Source: Gnomoniopsis sp. IMI 355080
Taxonomy: Eukaryota; Ascomycota; Sordariomycetes; Diaporthales; Gnomoniaceae
NCBI GenBank assembly: GCA_027946555.1
Contig: JAPEVC010000086.1
Location: 1-64,000 of the forward strand
DNA: 64,000 bases
Direction of reading: 5' to 3'
In this document: one piece after another, positions 31,593 through 43,300 of the stretch
Layout: every line of letters starts with the position of its first letter
Numbering within the stretch: position 1 is the stretch's first letter
Notes under the pieces: model-generated
Seen by the model: the letters and a program-made list of their open reading frames with translations, nothing else
The model's database searches: none
What the model was told of the DNA's origin: nothing
Translations under genes and position numbers: made by a program

Positions 31593-33142
31593 CTAGTGCT
31601 CCTCATTGCCGTCCAGCTTGGCCAGCCACTTGTTCATCCCGGAATATTTATCCAGGAAGGTCTTCTCGAGCTTATCGCACGCAGCAAAGACGGTGTCGGT
31701 GGGCTTCCAGTAGGTCTTGCAATTCGTAAAGATCTGAGTCATATCTGCGAAGAATTCCTCGTGGCTCGCGTACTCGTTGCGATCCATCTTCCCCTTCATG
31801 GTGGTGAGATCCATGGGCTTCGTGACCTTCTCAAAGTAATCAGGTACGTTGTCCCTAACAGGGTCAACTGGATCTCTGAACGGGCCGACCAGTCTAGTCC
31901 AAAATCCTGTAGAAACATAGTCAGTTGCCTGAACCCGATTCTAAACAAACATGTGCTGGACAGGAATTGTGGACTTGAAGGAGGAAGGGAGGAAAGGTGT
32001 TTTTGGACCGTTGACTCACCAGGACCCGAAAGCATCCGAGCGAGTAGGTCCTGGCAGAATAATAGCTTCTGCTCAGAAGTGAACTCTTGGGTTTCGCCAT
32101 TTGCCGTAGGGTTGGACCGACGACGAGCAACTGGCTTCGGGATCACCGCAGGTTTGGATTTTTTAGCAACCTGCTTGGAAGCTGAGCCATTGAGAAAGGG
32201 ATCCGAGCGCCGTTGCTTCTTGGTTGGTAGATAAGATGGCTCGAGCTCCTCTTCTTCCTCTTCCTCCTCATCGATATAATGGACCATTTTGCGTCGAGAT
32301 TGGGCGGTCGTAGGAGTGGCGGTGGGTGCAGTATCATCACCCCCTAGCTGTACGACAGGTGTCGTGTCTGGTCGACTCATAGCGAGCACCAGCTCACTGA
32401 GAACTTCCTGCGGCAGAGACTTGGCAAACTCAGCGTTGGATTCGGAGGAACGCATGTACTCGGCCGCCCAACCTAGAAGAAGCTGTCGGATGGAAGATCC
32501 TTCAGGTGTGTCCCTCCAGACCTGCATCAGGAGAGGGGCTCCGGGTATGCGCTCTGAGTTCCGTCGGACTTCCATCATTGTCGCTAAGGTTCTGTCACAG
32601 AGACCACTGATACCAAGCTCGTGACCCAGCTTCCAAGTGCCGACCAAAACCTCGTAGGAAGGCATCGATGCATCATCTGGAAAGACCACACCAGTGTACA
32701 TGAAGTGTTGAGCAAGACCAAAGACCTCCTCAGGGGTGTCTGGCAGTCTCACAATTGCCTCGACAGCATCATCGGCCTGGGAAGCGAAATGCTTTCGGTA
32801 GTAGGATGAGCGTGCACAGAGGAAGTCCTTCTGAATGCCGAAAGGCTTTTCGTGGGGACCCACTAAGACAACAACAAACTGAGGATGAGGATCTGTCCAG
32901 GAGAAATGAGGTTGGATATCTGGCTTTGGTTCCATTGCAGTTGCTTCAGGCTGTGCAGGTGCTGCAGCAGACTGGTTCGTAGAAGGCCGTGTCTCAGATT
33001 GCTGGGCCGGAGGGGGTGGAGGACGTGGAGGAGGTATAGCAGCAGTTTCTGCCGCTGGGAGGCTTGAGAACTCTGGCTGTAGACTCATATTTTCCTTCCA
33101 AGATGCTGATGTTGATGTCGCAGCGCGCACCTCCAAAGTCAT
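31593..33142 (-). CDS. BTB/POZ plus bromodomain protein
   Basis: Predicted nuclear protein joining a BTB/POZ fold with an acetyl-lysine-reading bromodomain. Two exons, 33142-32020 and 31906-31593, joined in phase 1, give 478 residues. Residues 20-85 are Pro/Ala-rich. A BTB-like segment follows (VVVLVGPHEKPFGIQKDFL, then ARSSYYRKHFASQ and RLPDTPEEVFGLAQHFMYTG, about residues 88-165). The middle has an acidic run of Glu (about residue 290) and a basic stretch. The C-terminal 100 residues form the bromodomain: WTRLVGPFRDPVD, then DYFEKVTKPMDLTTM with its PMDL turn, and FFADMTQIFTNCKTYW with the conserved Asn that contacts acetyl-lysine. The frame stays open for about 93 codons after the TAG. An internal ATG at residue 19 is an alternative start. 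Confidence 0.88.
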
Positions 33143-33686
33143 CAGTGACTAGCAGTGTTGATAATGAGTTAGCTTGAATGAATGTGGTGTGGGAAATCTT
33201 GAGTAAAAGGGAAGGAACAACACACGCAGCAAGCCAAGTCTTCACGTATCAAGGGACTTGGTCGATGAATTTGGATACGGTGATGGAGAAACTCTCTATA
33301 AAATTGGAACAAGAGGGCCAGAGGTGAGTATTCCAATGACAATGATGAGAAAGTTGATGAGCGTCAAGGGATGAGATGAAATTCATCAAGCTTAAGTGAG
33401 GGGAGACGATGGACTGAGGTGAGGGTTCGTGTGGAGCTTGAGCTTACATAAGCCACACTCATGGCAGGAAGGTTGGAATTAGCGGTCCGCTCCTGCCATT
33501 CCCCTCACACTGTTGCAATGGAAAAGACTGTTCACTAAATTGTTCATCTCAAATTTGTTCTCTTGATCTTCCCTGCGCTATCCTATACTTCACCTGGAGG
33601 AATGCACTCTGAAGCTGAACGCGGAAGCTGGTGTTCGAGGAGATGGGTTGCGAGGGTTCGAACATTGTACTCTGATAGAACCACTT
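33143..33686. promoter_or_regulatory. Upstream region of the BTB-bromodomain gene
   Basis: About 540 nt between two minus-strand genes: promoter and 5' UTR of the BTB-bromodomain gene and the 3' UTR of the folate gene. No further feature was recognised. Confidence 0.5.
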
Positions 33687-35451
33687 CTAATATCTCCAGA
33701 TAGCATCACACATCTTTACAACCTGGCCCATCTCCTTAACATCATGCACTCTCACCACATCCGCGCCTCCCTCCACCGCAGCAGCCACTGTCGCCGCCGA
33801 TCCCCAAATCCTCTCCGCCGGCGTCGTCACGCCGGTAATCTTTCCGATGAAACTCTTGCGGCTTGACCCTATGAGCCACGGAAGCCCCTGAAGACCAGGC
33901 CACTCCCTCAACTCATGCAAACCTCGTAATACCGTCAAGTTCTGCGCACCAACCTTCGCAAAGCCTATGCCCGGGTCAAGAATGATCCGCCACCGTCGAA
34001 TACCCGCAGCCTCGGCAGCTTCAACGCGCTCGAGAAGCTCCTTTGCAATGGCAGGGATGATAGCGTCGTCGTCGTCGGCGGCGGCACCTTCGTTCTGGGA
34101 GTCAGAGGTGCTGTACTTGTTTAGATTGCTCATTGTCGCAGGTGTACCGCGCATATGCATCAAACACACCGTCTTGCCTAACCTCGCCATCATGGGCAGC
34201 ATTTCTGGGTCCATGGTGCCGGCCGAAACATCGTTGATGATGTCTGCGCCGGCGTGGACCGCTTTTTCTGCCACAGAGGCGCGGTACGTGTCGACGCTGA
34301 TCAGAACATTCTTTCCTTCAGGCAAGGAGCGGATGAGCTCAATGGCCGGTATCACGCGGCTGAGCTCTTCATCCGATGCTACCTCGGGCCGGTTGGGTGC
34401 GGTGGATTGCCCGCCGACATCGATCATAGTAGCACCAGAGGCAATGCAATTTCGAATGGTGTCTGCGAGGGTAGAGAGAGGGGCGGTGTTGTGTGAGCCG
34501 CCATCGGAGAAGGAGTCGGGCGTCATGTTCAGGATGGCCATGACGTGAGTCTTGCGGGAGGGCTTGAAGGCCTGGAGGGGCGGTTGTGAGGCTGAGAGGG
34601 GAGTCAGGGTGGTGAGTGGTGGATTTGAGGGTGGTAACTCGTTCAGGTAGTCTTGCGTGAACTTCCATGGATTGTCTGGATAGATGGCTTTGGTGGGGAT
34701 GAGTCTGTCTCATGTAAGTACGTGCCACACTATTCCGGTGTGAGAATCGCACTTACTCGGTCAAAGGACGGAGGACAAACTCTCTCTCCCGGATGCCTAC
34801 GTGCGGAATGTTGAGTCTGTCGTGGTTGATCGCTTGGTCTCCGTAAATTAAAATATCAAGATCGATGTTCCGCGGTCCCTTGTCAATGACCTTCTTCCGG
34901 CCCATGGAATTTTCAATATCTTGAAGCTGATCTAACAGCTCAAGAGGCCCCAGCGTCGTCTCAACCTATTTGTTCTAAGTCCATAAATCTCCATAGGACA
35001 AGTCAATTGCAAAGCGGCCACTCACCTCACAAACCCCATTTACAAACCGATCTTGATCGGCAAAGTACATGGGTTCGGTCTCCCACAGACTGCTTGTCCT
35101 TGTCACCCTTATTCCCCTTGCGTCCATCTCTCGACATGCCCTTTCGATCTCCGCGATGCGATCACCAAGATTGCTTCCGAGAGCAACATACGCCCTCGTT
35201 ACCCGCTTGGGAGTGTCGGTCGTCATATCGCTGGCCTTCTCGATATGAATCGACTTTGGCAGAGTATATCTAGTAAAAGACTTTGCGTCCTGGGAGAGGC
35301 GCCGGAGGTGTGAAGAAAAGGATTTTCTGCAGGTGACTACCACTCTCGCCTTGCCTGAAAGGCGAGCTTGGACTGCTGGAGATGTCGCAGCTACATCGTG
35401 GAAAGGCCTGCGATAGCACGAGCGAACAGGAAGCGAGAATGTGCTTCTCAT
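33687..35451 (-). CDS. fol1: Bifunctional HPPK-dihydropteroate synthase
   Basis: Two consecutive steps of folate synthesis: pyrophosphorylation of 6-hydroxymethyl-dihydropterin, then condensation with p-aminobenzoate to dihydropteroate. Three exons, 35451-35026, 34965-34757 and 34704-33687, give 550 residues. The HPPK part starts at about residue 85 with AYVALGSNLGDR, then LWETEPMYFADQDRFVNGVC, KKVIDKGPRNIDLDIL and VGIREREFVLRPL. The DHPS part starts at about residue 265 with AILNMTPDSFSDGG, then MIDVGGQSTAPN, DIINDVSAG, CLMHMRG, ILDPGIGFAK and GSSRKSFIG. All pterin-site motifs are intact. Residues 1-60 are Arg/Ser-rich without acidic residues, like a mitochondrial presequence. The dihydroneopterin aldolase part found at the N-terminus of yeast Fol1 is absent, so that step must be encoded elsewhere. 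Confidence 0.95.
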
Positions 35452-36200
35452 ATTCAAAGCTCGGTGCGGCAGTAAGCCGAGATACGTCGAAGGGAGGCTT
35501 TCAGCAATGATATCCAAGCCTGGTTGGTGTTGTCGACAGCCCGGGCCGAGTCATGAACTAGGATTAAAGCGGCTCGATCCGACCGTTCGGGATCGCATTG
35601 AACCCTTGCTCCCCCACAAAAAGGCATGTTTAGCGGCTCAATTGGGTGTCTGGGCGCCTGTAACTTGTCCTTTTACCGTGTACAAAGTGGCGGGTAGAAG
35701 TGGGACCAGAACCACTTCAAGACACATTTCGAGTACACAATGCGTTGCAAACGTGGTTAGAGAGAATCATTACCGTGACTCGATTGCCATGTACTGTAGT
35801 TGTAGATAGCTCTGGAAATTTAACTCGGAGTGTATCTGCAGTCCCTAGATGGTGCATCCTTGGGGACATTAAAAGTAGCAGGGAATCTTCCTATTTGGGT
35901 GCCTCGGCCCAGACTTCTGCGACGAGTCCGGCCGTGCATTGAAAGTCAGGCGACTTGTGGAAGTGCCTCGGCATCTAGAGTGTGGGGGACCGGTGCCATG
36001 TGGGGAGAGGCCCTTTACGTTGACGTTCAACTACTGCACTTCCCCGGATTTCCTTCAATACCTTACTCTCTTTCGCACATCTCCTATACTATCGCTTGTT
36101 CCAGATCGTGGCACAGTAGACCCGTTTCCTTGGACCGAACTACTCCTCTCCTCCTCTCCTACTCTTCTAGCATAGCAAAGTTCACATTCCACCCGTCAAG
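35452..36200. promoter_or_regulatory. Divergent intergenic region, fol1 / nitronate monooxygenase
   Basis: About 750 nt with two promoters. The last 100 nt before 36201 are pyrimidine-rich (many CTCC and TACT runs), as is usual near fungal transcription starts. No coding evidence. Confidence 0.55.
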
Positions 36201-37477
36201 ATGGCTTCCGCACGTGAGTACCGAGTTCCCCGTCCTCCCCGGACCGCCAGCGCAAGCGATCGCTAACACAATACTCTTGTATGTAGAGAAAATACGCACG
36301 CCCATCACGTGAGTTCTCCTCGGGAGCATCCTCTTTGGTATCTCCTGCAAGTACTGATCGACTATATCTTGATAGTGATCTGTTCAAGATCAACCACCCA
36401 GTCCTCCTCGCCGGCATGAACGTCGCCGCGGGCCCTGCGCTCGCCGCCGCCGTTACCAACGCTGGTGGACTGGGCGTGATCGGTGGTGTTGGCTACACCC
36501 CAGACATGCTCCGCGACCAAATTGCCGAGCTCAAGGCCGACCTCAAAGACAAGAACGCACCCTTCGGTGTTGACCTCCTCCTGCCCCAGGTGGGAGGCAA
36601 CGCGCGCAAGACGAATCACGACTACACCAAGGGCAAGCTCAACGAATTGATCGACATAATCATCGAGGAGAAGGCCGCGCTCTTCGTATCGGCCGTCGGT
36701 GTTCCGCCCAAGCACGTGGTCGACCGCGTCCACAAGGCCGGGATCGTGTACATGAACATGGTTGGCCACCCCAAGCACGTCAAGAAGTGCATCGACCTCG
36801 GAGTGGACATTATCTGCGCGCAGGGTGGCGAGGGTGGCGGCCACACGGGCGACGTGCCCACCACAGTCCTGATTCCCGCATGCGTCGAGGCCGTCAAGGG
36901 CGCCAAGTCGCCACTGACCGGCGGTCCCGTGCAGGTCATTGCGGCAGGCGGCATCCACAACGGCAACTTGCTTGCCGCATCACTCATGATGGGCGCCAGC
37001 GCCGTCTGGGTCGGCACGCGTTTCGTGCTGTCCGAAGAGGCCGGCGCCCCCGAGGCGCACAAGGAGGCCGTGCGCACCGCCGGCTTTGACGACACAATTC
37101 GCACGCTCATCTTCACGGGCCGGCCACTGCGCGTGCGCAAGAATGCGTATATTGTCAACTGGGAAACCGAGCGCCAGCAGGAGATCAAGGAGCTTACCTC
37201 CAAAGGCATCTTACCGTATGAGTCTGACTTGGACAAGGTCATGAGCGGCGAGATGACGAAACCTCCGGCGGGCTTGGACGTGGGCGATGCGGCCAAGGAC
37301 GAGGAGGTGGATATTGATGAGTTGATGGACCAATTCAGGCCGTTCTTGATGGGCAAGGCCGCCGCTGTATGCAATGAGAAGAAGAGCGCAAAGGCGATTG
37401 TGGACGAGTTTGTAAATGATGCGGCTGCAGCGCTGCAGAAGGGAAGCCAATTGGTCAAGGTCTCGTCGAAACTGTAA
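36201..37477 (+). CDS. Nitronate monooxygenase (2-nitropropane dioxygenase family)
   Basis: FMN-dependent TIM-barrel enzyme that oxidises alkyl nitronates such as propionate-3-nitronate. Three exons, 36201-36213 (13 nt), 36287-36308 (22 nt) and 36376-37477, give 378 residues. The join gives MASAQKIRTPITDLFKI followed by NHPVLLAGMNVAAGPALAAA, the canonical N-terminus of the family. Flavin-site motifs are GGLGVIGGVGY, CAQGGEGGGHTGD (about residue 160), VIAAGGIHNGN (about 200) and AVWVGTRFVLSEE. The last 120 residues carry an acidic stretch and a helical tail, as in fungal members. The two micro-exons are supported by clean GTGAGT donors and TAG acceptors and by phase. Confidence 0.92.
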
Positions 37478-38253
37478 GTAGACGGTCGTACCATGTCACC
37501 CGGGGTCCTTTCCCATATTTTGTACATGATTGCCCTGTCGTGTCGATGCTTTTTTTTTATAATGCACAAGCGCGAGGGTCTAGTGAGGACTGGATGGCAA
37601 AAGCCAAACGCAACTGTCGATAGAGGTTTGCTGCATCGATTACCAGGTGTTATGAACATATGAGAGGCTGCGAAGCAGATAGATGTTTGAGCATTTAAAA
37701 AGACTGCTATTTCTCTGATCTCGGATGCCATGTCCCATGTCGAAACTTTGCAGGCCCTTACTCACCTATGAGAAGGCCATATGAACGTGGGCATCTGCGA
37801 TGTGAAGTAAGGCATGTTTCCCCGTCTTGCAGACGCGTATAGATAAATTACAAACTTCACGGACGAGATTGCATGACTAAAGCTTTTGGCATTCAGTGAG
37901 CTCACGTGTATCCCATTGCAATCGTGATTTACCTTGCTTCAAAGCTATCCGCTCGAGTGGACTGCCAATAGTTGCGACCCACAGAATGGCTCACGTCATC
38001 CCTGGGCGATTTAACATAGTGTTCTCAGTCCGGAATTGATTGGTTCCCTTTTTCTACTATTCCATTTGTCTATCCATTTGGACGCCTAACAGCTTCTGTG
38101 ATGACCTCTAAATCTCCCACTTGTTGGCCTCTCGAGAGGCTGCCCCGAGCCCCTGCCATGGCTGGCTGGCGACAACACGAATTAGCTAGGTAGATAGCTG
38201 AATAGGACGTGCCCTCAAAGTTTCTCTTGCAAGACGACACGTCTTTCCTCATG
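37478..38253. other. Convergent intergenic region
   Basis: About 780 nt between the convergent stop codons of the nitronate monooxygenase and the dehydrogenase genes. It contains a run of T (about 37550) and no recognised gene. This is long for a convergent gap in this window. Confidence 0.5.
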
Positions 38254-39371
38254 TCACGATGACTTCTTGTACAATTGTCCCGGCGAAGCCTGTCTTCTTG
38301 TCAGCAGAGCGTCGGGCAACTTGCACGGGACTACTCGGGCTCACCTGGTGTTGCGGGAAAACGAGTGTGTCGGCGACGACTACGTTCTCCCTTCTGGTAG
38401 CGGTGAAAACAACGACCTCGGCGATGTCGTCGGGAGTCAATGGCTCCATGCCCCTAATTCATCGTCAGTCAGGCCGCTGGAAATCCGCATCAAGACAGAA
38501 CTCACTCGTAAACCTTGTCCGCCTTGGACTTATCTCCGTAGAAGCGAACAACGGAGAACTCCTACGTCAAAGTCAGCAAACATTGCCATGCCAGTTGAAC
38601 CCTATTCACCCCCTTAGCTTCGGGGCCACATACAGTCTCGACCTGACCGGGGTCGATCTCCATAATTCGAATCCGCGTGGAGATGAGCTCCTTCCTCAAT
38701 GCGTCCGTAAAGCTCCGAACAGCGGCCTTGGTTGCACAGTAGATGGATCCACCGGCGTATGGCTCCCGTCCGGCGATGGAGCCGATGTTGATAATGTCTC
38801 CGGCACCGTTGTCTGGCCGCTTCTTGAAAATCGGGAGAATTGCCTGCGTCATGTTGATCAAGCCAGTAACGTTGGTGTCAAACATGACCTTGACATCCTC
38901 CTCCGCGATCTCGGGCGCCTTGGCAACGCCCTTGACCAGACCGGCGTTATTCACCAGCACATCCACCTCGCTGAACTCCTTGGGCAGATTGGGGACGAAG
39001 CTCCTAATCTGCGCCGGGTCGCTTACGTCCAGCTTCACAGGCAGGACCTTGACGCCACCGTCAGTCTCCTTCTCGATGTCAGCGGCGATCTGCTGCAGCG
39101 TCTCGACGCGGCGCGCTGTGAGAATGAGCTTGAGGCCATTCTTGGGCGCGGTGCGGGCGAACTCAAAGGCGCAGCTCTTGCCAATGCCGGAACTCGCGCC
39201 GGTAATGACCACCGTCTTGTCTTGGAGACGCTTCGCGGCTGCGGAAGAGGCCATGGTTCTGTTGAGGATGCCGCCTTCTCTGGATGTGAGTGTGAGTAGT
39301 AGGCCTGGTTGTCTGCAATTCGTTCGAAGACGCTGAGCAATTCGGAAAATCGTCCTCGCTGATGAGAACAT
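38254..39371 (-). CDS. Short-chain dehydrogenase, YMR226c/YdfG type
   Basis: NADP-dependent short-chain dehydrogenase/reductase related to yeast YMR226c (L-allo-threonine/3-hydroxy-acid dehydrogenase). Four exons, 39371-38634, 38561-38506, 38453-38345 and 38289-38254, give 312 residues. The cofactor motif is VITGASSGIGKSCAFEFA. The loop with LILTARRVETL suits NADP. Other landmarks are DVLVNNAGLV, the catalytic Ser in IINIGSIAGREPYAGGSIY, and YCATKAAVRSF with the Tyr-x3-Lys pair. The C-terminal exons restore EFSVVRFYGDKSKADKVYEG, EPLTPDDIAEVVVF and a short tail ending YKKSS, matching the family. A basic 39-residue leader precedes a second in-frame ATG (39254, MASSAAAK) and looks like a mitochondrial presequence. 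Confidence 0.93.
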
Positions 39372-40348
39372 GTGTTTGGAAACGCAATGACGATCCGAGA
39401 ATCGGGAAGCGAGTAATGAAACAACTGTGTGTGTTTTGTATTGTCAACGGAGATATTGCTCATAGCACAAGCACGCAATCCGATATATGCCCCGCCGCCT
39501 GCGTTGATGCGATAAGGTTCCATAGATGATATAATTAATCAGGAGCTTGCGAAGCTACAGTTATCAATCGTAGTGAATCAACCCCTCACTCCACAAGCCT
39601 GACTCGGCACTGGAACTGCCGAGCATGGGGGGTCTGAGGAGACATATATAGAATGTGATAAGCCTAACGAACGTTCAGCTTTTACAATAGTACCCAACGC
39701 ACGATCTTGTAAATTTTGTGATTCTAGACCAGCCTCTTGCGCCTTGTCATGAAGCTCACTGGGGAAGAAGATAAACCACAACTGACGAAGCAGGGCCAAA
39801 TTGAACAAAAATGTAAGGCGACGTGAGCCACTTCGACTGTTTCTTAGGTAGGCAGAGAGGTAGGAAAGTCAGTGACAAGTACCATAGTACTCCCTTTTCC
39901 CCTTGCGTCAAGTCGTATTTCCCTCTACACACCCTAGGTCTCATACTTGAGGCTTCGACCGTCCGACCTCTAAATGTACCCAGATATTACAATACCTACC
40001 TAGGTAGGTATCTAGCTTGGAGATTGTAACGATCGGCTGATCCCCTTCTACAACTTCAGTAGTAGCACTTGATGAGCTACCGACCGCAATTTCACAAATC
40101 TCATCCGGGCGAACATCCAGATACGACGTGGATCGCAGTTGTCTTACGAGAAAACAGCAATTACTTTCTCACAGTTTGACAGATGTTACCGCGCGGGTAT
40201 TCAAAGCACTTTTACCATTGGTTCAAATGGCTGACGCTGCTCGAGGCGTCGGATCTGAGAGGTCCATCTCCGTCAGCAAGATGACAAGGTGCGCAGAATG
40301 CATCCGAACTCTCCGCATCAACATCTAGCGTCTCTGGAACTTGCTGGC
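39372..40348. promoter_or_regulatory. Divergent intergenic region, dehydrogenase / HET gene
   Basis: About 980 nt with no supported gene. A palindromic CCTACCTAGGTAGG element lies at about 39995-40008. Confidence 0.5.
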
Positions 40349-43300
40349 ATGGCGGCGGACACGTTCAGCTCCACGGCAACTTTGGTCGATTCGGCGGTTG
40401 AAGTTGGTCAGGTATGTCTGCTTGATCTCTCCACCGTTTCTATGCACAGACACACAGACCTATAGTCTAACAGCGGATCAGCTCTGCAACACCTGCAAGA
40501 GGCTCGATCTTGGAATTGATAAGTTCATAATCAAGAAGCCCAGCTCTTCTGTCGGCCATGCAACTTCCAGCCTCAGTACCTCGAATCTGGACCTTGGCAA
40601 GGGCTCAAGACTAACCACTGGTGGCCCACGAATAGCGTTCGCCTCTATCAGAGATGTTCAGCGTAATCAAGACTCATGTCGGTTGTGCGGGCTCCTCAGC
40701 CGTGCTGTCGTTAGGTACAGTCCAGGAAATATCAACGATGGACAGGCCATGCTGTTCCTGACGTGGGAGGTTGATGGTCGTCAGATGCTGAAAAATGACC
40801 GTCACGTCAACCGGACGAGGAGATTGCGTGTGACTTGGACCAGTAATGGGGGTGTCGAGCAGAACGTCTATCTGGTTCTAGTGGACCCAGGAGGAATTCG
40901 ACAGACGGATTCGGATGCATATGCTCTTTCAGCAACCGCCAGCCATTTCCTCGGTCGAGGACTCAGTGAGCCGAAGGACAAGCAATCCCTTATAAAGAGC
41001 TGGATTGATTTGTGCGTGGGAAAGCATGGGAAAGATTGCCGTTCGAATCATTGCTCGATTAAGGACTTCAAAAAGCTCGTTAAAGGAACGCACTTTGGCG
41101 TCATAGACGTTGTTGATCTGTGTCTCAAGGAGTTGCCACTTAACTCCGATGGCAAACCTGAGGATTACATTGCTCTCAGCTATGTCTGGGGCGAGAGTAA
41201 CACCGGTGACTCGGTATACACGACGGTCAGGGCAAACGTCATGCTACACATACAGCACGGTGGGATCGAGAAAGCTTGGCGTGGACTCCCCCAAACAATT
41301 CAAGACGCCATTCTGCTCACCAGTAGACTGGGGGAGAGATATATCTGGATCGACTCTCTTTGTATTGTACAGGACAGTGTCACATCTTGGGAGCTCAACG
41401 CAAAAGCCATGCATCTTGTATACGGGAACGCAAAGTTCACGATATGTGCAGCTGATGGCGATGCAGAGACGGGTCTGCTAGCCGTACAGTCTATGCTACG
41501 ATCGAACATCGCATCCAGTGCGCGCCACGGCCCCGTATCACTCAACGATGACAGTCCTCGGATTTCAGTAACTCGCTTAACTGCAGAATGCTTACCAGGC
41601 GTCAGGTTACTTGTTACCAAGTCCCCAGAGGCTGTCATTCAAGACTCGGACTGGAATAAAAGAGGCTGGACATTTCAAGAACGATTATTGTCCCGAAGAT
41701 GTCTAGTGTTTGCGGAAGGGCACATCTACTTTCAATGTCGCTCCTCGGTCATGTCACAAGACATCTTTACCGATGGTGGAGCCACTGGATGGTCCCTAGA
41801 CCGCGCAAATGCACCTTTGAAGACTTTGGGAGAGCTCGCGCGTCGCGCTTTCTGGGTCTACATGACATGCATTCGACTCTACACTGGTCGACAGTTGACC
41901 CACTCGACAGACATCTTGAGCGCCTTTCAAGGTACTTCGTGGCTGCTACAGCAGCGTATGAAGGCGCCGCTGCTCTATGGTCTACCAACGTCGCACTTCG
42001 ATCTTTCACTGTTATGGAGCCCAACGGGCATATTGACTCGCAGGACTAAAGACAATGGCTCACTCATCATGGGCAAAGGTGACCAAGAGTTCCCTAGTTG
42101 GTCATGGTGCGGATGGGTCGGCGACAAATGCGAATATCGGGCAGAACTGATTGAAGGATGTCTCATCAATGTGCACGAATTTCTGGTAAACCACACCTGG
42201 ATTCTATGGTACTTCAGAGACGGCGAGGGAAATCTTCGCCCTCTCAGAGACAGCACCTCCTCACGCGAAGACGCAAGCGAAAATGCGCGGTGGAAGGGCT
42301 ATTGCGGGAAGCCGGCACGTCAACGCCGCAGCAGTTTGTCCCATGAAAGTGGAAATGAGTCTTCAATAGGTGACAACGGACTTCGAGATGTATCTCCAAT
42401 CCCAAGAACTCGAGGGTTGACCTCACGTACCGGACCACAAGCCAGAGTCAAGGGGAGCAGAGACGAGGCAGAGTGGAGCAGAAGGGGGAATTCACAGTAC
42501 GTCAATCGTATCGGAGCTATGAATCATCAGGCGCCTGGCCCGGAAGGCAGCTCGAGACCGGTAGCAGTCCCATATCTGCTAGGTGTCGGAAGACCCGTGG
42601 GCGACTTGACCGGCGTACCCCAGATGCTCGGTAACAACCCCTCTGCAAGTGATAGCATGGGAATGCATTCGAAAGGGACCGGTCATTTCCCCCAGCCGAA
42701 TCACTATGGCTACGGCTCGTATACCAGTCCTCATCATCCACCTGATCAATTTAATTTGAATCAACAGCCCGGAGCGCCTTACCAGGCGTACCCAGCATGG
42801 CCTCCTCTGCCACCGCCGCCGCTACCGCTATCGCCGCCGCCATCACCACGAACAGAAGTTGTACAACCTTTCCGGGATCGTGTCCTTGCCGACACCAGCG
42901 GTGGAGAGACCGAGTCTGATGACGAGACAGATGACTATACATCTGCCCCAGAGGAATTCGATCAGGACCAGCAGGATACATCACCGCAACACGTGACTAG
43001 AGCAAATGGGACAATTGCTCGATCACGACACGGATCTGATCGTGACTTTGGGATTTCGAGCAGCGCCAAATTCGACTGCTACGGCCGAAGATGTAGATTT
43101 CCAGACAAGTCTGCAACCTCTTTTAGCAAGATCACACTCGATAATCCATTTGGAGTGCTTCGCGGCCCCTATCCCAGCGACGAGGAAGACTTCTCCCGCG
43201 CTATGCCCATTCTTCAGTTCTGGACATGGCAGACATGGTTTTTCGTACGCAATGCCGGAATGCAAGATAATGCCCACACAAGTGCAGAGGGCCTCGTGCG

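Noticed and set aside
33967..34548. 193-codon plus-strand open frame
   Set aside because: Antisense to the dihydropteroate synthase exon; no motif.
36362..37731. Long minus-strand open frames (up to 369 codons) over the nitronate monooxygenase gene
   Set aside because: They are antisense shadows of a GC-rich, well-identified coding exon and have no family motifs.
38259..39299. 346-codon plus-strand open frame
   Set aside because: Lies exactly antisense to the short-chain dehydrogenase, whose exons and motifs are unambiguous.
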